From Apostichopus leukothele (taxonomy: Eukaryota; Echinodermata; Holothuroidea; Aspidochirotida; Stichopodidae): a stretch of 22,642 bases of DNA. The notes under the pieces are model-generated. The model did no database searches, had not been told where the DNA came from, and saw only the letters and a list, made by a program, of their open reading frames with translations. Below, in pieces: positions 15,985-22,642 of the stretch. Position numbers and translations under genes: made by a program. Location of the stretch: NCBI GenBank assembly GCA_010014835.2, contig JAAAKB020000024.1:1428735-1451376 (forward strand). Direction: 5' to 3'. The first letter of the stretch is position 1. The number at the start of each line of letters is the position of its first letter.

Positions 15985-16085
15985 CAACATGCAGACCCCA
16001 CTGCCTTGTCAGTTGAAATCGAAATGTCCAAGACCCATTCGAATGTCAGCACACATATATGCACTCCAAGAGCATTAGTGGTCAA

Positions 16086-17640
16086 AAAATGACTTAATTA
16101 TCGCAACTTTTTAACCTCGTCCACTTCAAAACTCATTGGACCAAAAGGCGCTATCAAATATTTGATAATTGCCAACCGATATGTCGTATACTAAACCCGT
16201 TCAAATCAATTTTTTGCCACTTTTCCGAGCGAATTAATAACTCCTCCTTTATGCATGTAGCACTGCAGGAGTATGGGGTCTTGCGTGATGATATATATTT
16301 TAATGTGTCAACTCTTTCTTCAACTTGCAGGAACCAAAAGCCATTTGCAACCTGTTTCTAGAAACTCCATGTATACGCCACTTTCATTCGTTAACACATG
16401 CGAGGCCCCCGTTTCTTTTTCGGAAATCCGGCAACTTGTGTAAAGTGAAAAATAAGTCTTTACAAACGGGTTGGTTTTCTGTATACATTTGTCCTTTCAT
16501 ATAGAAACGATGAGATTAGTTCAACTTTCCTCACGTTGTCAATTAAGTATATGAGTCAACAAAATTAATTTAACATTTCACGTTGACGTAGTATAGGCTT
16601 CAAGGGCAGCGTAAAATATGTTGACACATTTCAACATTTCACAGACATATCAATAAAATAGAGAAATAATCAATAGGTTTGATACAGGGATGTAGACTGT
16701 GGATACAGACAGCCTAGGGGGATACTAGTGTGTGATCTATCGATTCTGATAACCTTTACCATGTTTCAGGGCAAGTCAACATAACATATAATCTAATTGA
16801 AAAGGAACTAAACAGATATGAGGTGAATTTTTGTCTCCTTGAAAAGACCTTTAATTGTCATCATTTGAGATTTAACTGTGAGTTAGGTCTCTGATCATGA
16901 TACACATAAACGACAGTTTTTCTTGTCTCCATCTTTTAGCGTGAAAAAAAAATGGATGTTAACGTATACTGCCTCTACTAGTGCATACATGAGAAGATAA
17001 AATGAAATTTAAATTTCATCAACAATTCGAAACATCTGCTGTATGCAGGAGATGATTTGACAATAATTAAACTGTAACACTGTTTGACATATGTATAGGT
17101 GAAAACTTATTTTATAACGCCTTAATGAGGCTTGAACTATTAATTAAAAGATTTAAAGCCGTAAAGTTCTTTCTTTGTAGTTCTTTCTTTCTTTCTTCCT
17201 GTGTATGGATATTTCCCTCATTCAGTGTGCTTCTTAATGTGATGGTACAAACATTATTTGAATATGGTATAGCCAAGGTTGTTGAAGGGAAATCTAAAAC
17301 ACTCACTCCGTTTTGGAGCCGATGAAACAGATTGACAACATTCTTTGGTCAAAGGGAAGTGAGCCCTGACTAAACCCTACAGGCAGATGGTTGGCTAAAT
17401 TGTCGTCGTATGAATCATGAAAAATGCAAAATAAATGATACGAGGAAAAGAGGATACTTATTAGTAATGCTTTAACAAATTTCGCCAAAGGAAACAAACA
17501 AGGGCATTTTTTCCAGAAGATGTACTGAGGTATGAGTAACTTGGGATGCTAATTATGTAGCCATGGTTTTGTGTATCCTTAAGCATTGCGTAATAATGCA
17601 GCCTCTGCAGTAAATTAGTTTAGAAACATGACGAAGCTGT
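16086..17640. other. Intergenic stretch without a recognised gene
   Basis: AT-rich. It holds perfect palindromes at 16152-16167 (TATCAAATATTTGATA) and 17002-17019 (ATGAAATTTAAATTTCAT) and a TTTC microsatellite near 17180-17197. No credible exon was seen. Confidence 0.5.
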
Positions 17641-17797
17641 ACAGTATGATGGGTGGCACGTTGTGCCGGGCATTGATAACCAAGGCCGTATGAAAAGTTA
17701 CAATCGTCTAACCCTGAAGACTAATGGTGTTGTCTCAACTGTAGGCCTATGTCGCCTTGCGGCATCTGTTCTAATAGCTGTTTTCTTGCCTGGCTGT

Positions 17798-17890
17798 GAC
17801 CCCGTCATTGAATGCGATACCTGTAAAACCTGGATACATATTAGGTGTTCACTGGTTACTGACCAGCAATACCAAAACATCCACGAACTG
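17798..17890 (+). pseudogene. PHD-finger-like remnant of LINE ORF1
   Basis: Pattern C-x2-C-x4-H-x2-C (C51, C54, H59, C62 of the local frame) with I-E-C-D-T-C and W-I-H. This is the second half of a PHD-type zinc ribbon, which commonly precedes the endonuclease in invertebrate LINEs. The first cysteine pair and the last pair are lost or shifted out of frame. Confidence 0.55.
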
Positions 17891-18160
17891 TGTGCGAATT
17901 GGCTATAACTGTGACGATAGAAACCTGTCCACTACGCTGGGTTTACCCTTATCGCATGATAGAGACTGCACACTAAACTACAGTTTTGATGCATTATATC
18001 TTACTTTGTCTATGGAGAATAATGTTCCCCCGGAAGAAGAAACGCTTACCTCCAACCCGACACTTTTTTCTGGTAATAAGAAAGTTCTTAGGAAGCAGAT
18101 CTCTCTAGTTACAATTATAAATGGCATCTCCCAGCATTCCTTAGTGTTTCCGGTCCTAGT

Positions 18161-18740
18161 GATGTTGTGGCTCTCCTGCAAGAGACTCAGATTGATGATT
18201 TCATCTCTGATAACGAATTATGTCCAGCTTGAATGGATTAAATCTATTTTTAGGAATGATCTTAATTTGGGTGGAGGTGGAACTATGCTTCTCATACAAA
18301 ATCATCTGTCACCAACTTTTGTAAACTTCCTTACAATTGGTTCCAAATCTGTTCAGGCTGAGGTTTCTATAAATTGAGACGCAGCACTATATGTTGCCTC
18401 TCATGGTATTAAGGACCCAGATGCTTACACTGAGCACATATTTTGATCCCGCTGGGATCAACTAAACAAAATCACGGCTTAACATAGAACTATAGCAGAC
18501 AGCATTGCTTCCATGTGCTATAGGTGACTTCAACTTCTGTAACATTAGCGGGTTTACCAAGCTATATAAGGATAATGAGGGCTGCCTAACAACTTGTGCC
18601 GGTGTTCTTTAAACAGACAAACTATACTTATCAATATCATAAATAACTTTGCCGCTGATCAATTTATAAATTTTACTATACCAGAGGTGACAACACACTT
18701 GACTTACTAATGACACACACCCATAATCAGTACGTGATAA
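18161..18740 (+). pseudogene. APE-type endonuclease remnant of LINE ORF2
   Basis: Motifs Q-E-T (catalytic glutamate region), G-G-G-G-T, G-D-F-N and N-T-L-D-L appear in the order of APE-like LINE endonucleases, but in more than one frame and with in-frame stops. The conserved terminal S-D-H motif was not seen. Confidence 0.65.
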
Positions 18741-18859
18741 CATTGGGGAAGCTTAGTAAGAGTATCTGTAAAATACGAAACAGAATCTTGGTTATACTCA
18801 CAGACTTGTCTTTTGTTCTAGAGACGTGAAACTGGCTGCCTACCGCTAAGGTTTATAAT

Positions 18860-19010
18860 GGGTCGGTATTAGATTATTACTGTACTGTCTTGGATCCTCA
18901 CCAGACATCCTTACAGGATAAACTGGAAAGTATCCAAAGGTGATCTTCTAGATTTATTGCTTCCAATAATTCTCGTGAACCTGGATCTACGACGTCCCTT
19001 CTAAAGCTTT
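18860..19010 (+). pseudogene. C-terminal remnant of LINE reverse-transcriptase ORF
   Basis: One frame reads L-D-Y-Y-C-T-V-L-D-P-H and then L-Q-D-K-L-E-S-I-Q-R-stop-S-S-R-F-I-A-S-N. This matches the thumb/connection region after the reverse-transcriptase palm in CR1/L2-type ORF2. The FADD-type palm motif is absent from the window, so the palm was deleted. Confidence 0.75.
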
Positions 19011-19714
19011 TAGACCCTATCTCCGCTGGCTGAGCGTCGCAAGCAAAGTGCTGATCCTCTTTACTAGATGTGTTTATGGTCAGGCAAATGTCCCTGTCTT
19101 CGGAATCCTATTCGTGAGACTCGGGAATATGCATGATATACACTTCTGTCAAGGCTTTGCTAGGACCAATTGTTATAAAGACATATAACTACTGTTAGGG
19201 ATTAGGATAACCTTTCTGCCAGTCTTATCTGTAATTCTGTTAAACACAGTGACCCTGCTAGGTATAGCGCTGATCATGTTGTTTGTTCGATAGCACGTAC
19301 TTTTCATTTTTTTAGAAATGACCTTTTTGAACAGCTGAGGTTCATCAAATTAAAGTTGACTAGATTATATAGTCTAATGTACAGACAATAATGTCAGTTA
19401 TTAAGATGCAACACAAGACTCAATGAGAAAAATAAGACTTTCATGTCTTAGATGTATATATAGGCCTCGTCCAAGCATGCTCTGTTGTTAATAAGGACCA
19501 TCATGTTGTGACTCAGTTTATACCCTCGAATCTGAAGTCATCATGGTAATGGAGCTACACTGTATTTGTAAATATTTAACATTTATCCAAAGAAGAAAAT
19601 AGCATATCTACAAGAAAGTTCCATTTTGATGAAAACATGCGATACGGTAACTATCGAACGCAGCTCGCTTTAGTAGTACTACTAGAAATTACAACGGAAG
19701 AAGGAAATTTCTAC

Positions 19715-19877
19715 CCATTTACCAGTGGTTCTCAAACTTTTTTAGACGACCGCCCCTTTGACTATCTTGAACTGTCCCAATGCCCCTCCCCTTTACCCTG
19801 TAGCGCCCCCCTGAGACTTCCCAACGCCCCGGGGGGGGGGGGCGGCAGGGACCACTTTGAGAACCACTGCCATATAC
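19715..19877. mobile_element. hAT-type MITE, 147 bp, with 8-bp target-site duplication
   Basis: The element runs 19723-19869. Terminal inverted repeats are CAGTGGTTCTCAAA at the left and TTTGAGAACCACTG at the right (14 of 14 bases). Flanking 8-mers CCATTTAC (19715-19722) and CCATATAC (19870-19877) match at 7 of 8, the target-duplication length of hAT transposons. The interior is GC-rich, with repeated CGCCCC words and a long G run, and has no transposase. It is a non-autonomous element moved by a hAT transposase encoded elsewhere. Confidence 0.9.
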
Positions 19878-22231
19878 GAACGTAGAAGCTTCGAAGTCGA
19901 TACCATTTGTCCATAGGGTACATGTTTCATGAGGGGTTTCCTAATGACTCAGTGACCTTACGTTGTTTGCATTGCACACTATTCAGGTCTCTGTCTCTCA
20001 GCCAGCAGTCAATGCAGTACTAGTAAGTGTGTTAGACCTACGTTCGGGAGTCCATAAACAGTGCTGTAGAACAAAACCGGTAAAATCACACTGTACGTTT
20101 CGTTACTGCAGATACAGTCATACACAGTTGGATATAGAAATCTGAAAAATGCTCAGGTAGGTTGTGATTTAAGGTTAGATTCATTATTTAAGAGATCACC
20201 GATGGGCCACTTTCAGTGGAATGTTCTTGTGGAGCAATAGAGTCAGTCAGACCAAGTTCGTAGTGTTGTTACTGTAACCGACCTACACCAAGCAGGACCC
20301 TAGTGCTAGGGCTTTGTACTAGGGCTGCAGTAGTTTAACCAGTAACATGTTGAATAATGTGGTACTTGTTTCATAATAAGACTAGTCACTACGTTAAAAC
20401 TAGAAGCTCTGACTGTAAAGATTACAGTTTCGACGGGATTAAACTAAGTGTTAGGCCTGTGTTGACACCGGCTGTCTTTGTTAAGCCAGTAGTACTGTAG
20501 CAATTTAGGCCTTTAATTTTGGGATGTAATATGCCAATATGGAGTGGATATTTCATGATTTAACCACAGAAAATCATAATTTACGTGCACTCAAGTCCTA
20601 TGTATTGTTCTCATAGTTTGCAGTCAAAAGATGCTGCATGTATGCAAGACTTGGCCAAAACTATAAATATCCAGGAATAATTTTGTTAGGTAGCCTATAC
20701 AACAGTTCTGATGCAAGGGGACAATAATGCAAATCATCAATTTCCTCTTTGTTCAAAATCTCAGTGAATCAGGAAGAAGTTCATTTATCCTAACCAACAA
20801 ACCAAAAAAGCGATACCTTTCCTGAAATTTAATTAAAGTCCAAGGTAAAGAAGAAAAACAGTTCGATAAAGTTGGACTTTTTCAAGATACGAACTGCTGA
20901 CTAATGGTCAAAATGTCAAATGCCTTAATTAAACAATTGTCAAGTGTAAGCCAAGAAACTGTTGAACTTTCACTTGTGATTAGAGTGATATCATAAGACA
21001 TATCATCTCCAACCTCTGGTGACCAATTTCTCTAATAAATGGATTGCAAAAAGTTGATCAACATTAATTTTATTTGAAAGATGTCTTTGCGACGTACTCT
21101 AGCGCAAAATGTTTTACTGGCTCTTGGCCTACCAGAACATTAGAAATGTGCTGAACATAATAGCATTTACGATTATATGTACTAGGGGTTTCTTATTTTA
21201 TTTTTTTTGGCCAAATGAGACTATGATGTGCATTCATGGTCTCTTTTCTGTAAAATAAAAATAAGTACACTGCCAGCTAAAGAGAATACAAACCATAATC
21301 TGACTGATAATATTTTTCAGCTAATAGTAACAATTGTGTCCTTACTAAATGTTTGCTAAATAAAAGTTAGAAGTACAGTACAGTCTACATATTGTTTTTC
21401 CATAATAGTGCTCAAGAAAATCCACTACGAAAAATCTGAAAGTACATAAATTTTGAACCAATCACAGCAGACATTCTGAATGGCATTGATTCGTGGCAAA
21501 ACGTCAATATCAATTTTCAGTTTGCTGGCTCTGTATATCTATCCTGCTACTGTATGTTACTTATAACTATCGTCACTGTTTTGGTTTGTGTGTGTGTCTC
21601 ATGTAAAGATAGAAGAAATGCCATCAAAATATTTTTCTGGCCTTTATTGTTGTACTGTTAAATTTGTATGTGAATATACGCATACAATGATACAACAGTA
21701 CTGTATGTGTGACTCTGTGAAGGTCACCCAGGTTAATTTTTGCAAGCCTGTAGCAAATCAATTAAATTAGTCTTTCATAGTGCACACCCAAAATAGTATT
21801 ATTGTAGATGAAGGTATTTCATGTGAGCACTCGTTAATAATTAGATGCTATTGTAGGCAATGTTGCCACATTTTGTTTCAGAGACAATCATGTAACATCT
21901 GGACCATTGTTTTCATCACAAATGCTTCTGTTTGGACCCTTTGTGTTGGCAAATTATTTGGGGAGTAATATATCAACCTGGATACTGACTCGGTGATTTC
22001 ATAGATGTGATTAGTCTGCTTTTAAAGTTAACACTAAATGATGTGATGTATCCTACCTGCAACTTTGTTTCTTTACCAAATCTCCACACGTGGTCCTCTG
22101 ACCGCATGCTTCATTTGTATTTTACTGCACAAGATTGCAATGTAACCAGTTCAGATAGCTGGACGGTAGTGAAGTCAGGCTTTAAGTTTAATCTACAATG
22201 TGTAAAGTCTAAGGACATACTTGCTGCGAAT
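19878..22231. other. Intergenic stretch without a recognised gene
   Basis: AT-rich DNA. Open frames of 60-80 codons near 19963, 21588, 21780 and 22007 show no domains, splice context or compositional support. A small palindrome CCCTAG-TG-CTAGGG lies at 20298-20311. Confidence 0.5.
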
Positions 22232-22642
22232 GGTAACGGCACAGACTAGGTAATGGGGTGATTGTGGGAGTAGGAACAGCACAGACTAGGGAACGGGGTG
22301 ATTGTGGGAGTGGGAACAGCACAGACTAGGGAATGGGGTGATTGTGGGAGTGGGAACGGCACAGACTAGGGACTCGGGTGATTGTGGGAGTGGGAACGGC
22401 ACAGACTAGGTAATGGGGTGATTGTGGGAGTGGGAACAGCACAGACTAGGGAATGGGTGGATTGTGGGAGTGGGAACAGCACAGACTAGGGACTTGGGTG
22501 ATTGTAGGAGTGGGAACAGCACAGACTAGGGAATGGGTGGATTGTGGGAGTGGGAACAGCACAGACTAGGGAATGGGGTGATTGTGGGAGTGGGAACAGC
22601 ACATACTAGGGACTCAGGTGATTGTTGGAGTGGGAACAGCAC
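22232..22642. repeat. 40-bp minisatellite, at least ten copies, cut by the window end
   Basis: Units begin ACAGACTAGG at 22241 and every 40 bases after that to 22601, followed by G/A-rich text (GATTGTGGGAGTGGGAACAGC in most units, shown here without its first base: ATTGTGGGAGTGGGAACAGC). Units are 90-100% alike. The start coincides with GGTAACGGC at 22232. The array continues past the window. Strand asymmetry is strong (G-rich top strand). Confidence 0.95.

Larger units (their letters stand above)
17740..19330 (+). mobile_element. Decayed, internally deleted non-LTR retrotransposon (LINE)
   Basis: Scattered frames carry LINE protein fragments in the right order. A PHD-like piece at 17798-17890 (I-E-C-D-T-C-K-T-W-I-H-I-R-C) is typical of LINE ORF1. 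Endonuclease pieces follow: D-V-V-A-L-L-Q-E-T at 18161, R-N-D-L-N-L-G-G-G-G-T near 18254, G-D-F-N-F at 18523 and N-T-L-D-L-L-M-T near 18693. From about 18869 comes the end of the reverse-transcriptase ORF (L-D-Y-Y-C-T-V-L-D-P-H, then L-E-S-I-Q-R, R-F-I-A-S-N and S-L-L-K-L-L-D). The catalytic part of the reverse transcriptase is missing between about 18780 and 18840, and several stops and frameshifts break the frames. It is dead. The layout resembles CR1/L2-type elements, but the clade is uncertain. Confidence 0.8.

Noticed and set aside
16339-16503. Plus-strand open stretch after an acceptor-like TTCAACTTGCAG
   Set aside because: About 55 codons are open and the acceptor looks good, but there is no donor in frame, no family signature and no partner exon.
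21588-22249. Series of 60-80 codon plus-strand open frames before the minisatellite
   Set aside because: No homology features, no splice context; lengths are within chance in AT-rich DNA.
22232-22642. CRISPR array
   Set aside because: Units are contiguous 40-bp repeats without unique spacers, and the context is eukaryotic.

Overview
The window looks like AT-rich animal nuclear DNA. It has long GT-AG introns, a tRNA-derived SINE, a decayed non-LTR retrotransposon, a small hAT-type MITE and several minisatellites. The retroelement style and the frequent TAGGCCTA-like words suggest a marine invertebrate, possibly an echinoderm; this is an impression, not a demonstration.

The clear gene lies on the plus strand at 1999-9761. 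I assembled it from seven coding exons (1999-2008, 2864-2956, 4118-4270, 5176-5298, 5617-5916, 7318-7500, 9226-9761). All six introns are GT-AG and all are phase 1. The joined frame stays open for 465 residues. Residues 1-96 read as a nucleoplasmin-like (NPL) domain of the kind at the N-terminus of insect FKBP39/46 and plant HD2 proteins. A long, probably disordered linker follows, with a SUMO-type IKTE motif and acidic serine-rich patches. Four regular C2H2 zinc fingers (residues 359-463) end the protein. The arrangement suggests an oligomeric nuclear, chromatin-associated DNA-binding factor. Exon 6 may have a longer form (to 7695) that adds a BESS-like helical segment; the DNA alone does not settle which form is used.

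Layout: 1-1524 holds no recognised gene. 1525-1863 is a SINE with an ATT-rich tail, just upstream of the predicted first coding exon. 1999-9761 is the NPL/zinc-finger gene; its introns hold a 54-bp tandem repeat that copies an exon end with its splice donor, a 38-bp minisatellite, and a degenerate repeat family with DR1-type nuclear-receptor sites. Two poly(A) signals lie at 10182 and 10287. 10310-13700 looks empty. 13700-16100 has minus-strand hints (a TATA-like box, two open segments ending at good splice donors, a perfect CRE upstream, and a hammerhead-ribozyme-like relic) that could be a small gene or a retroelement fragment. 17740-19330 is a broken, internally deleted LINE. 19723-19869 is a hAT-type MITE with a near-perfect 8-bp target duplication. 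22232 to the window end is a 40-bp minisatellite with a hint of three-unit higher order.
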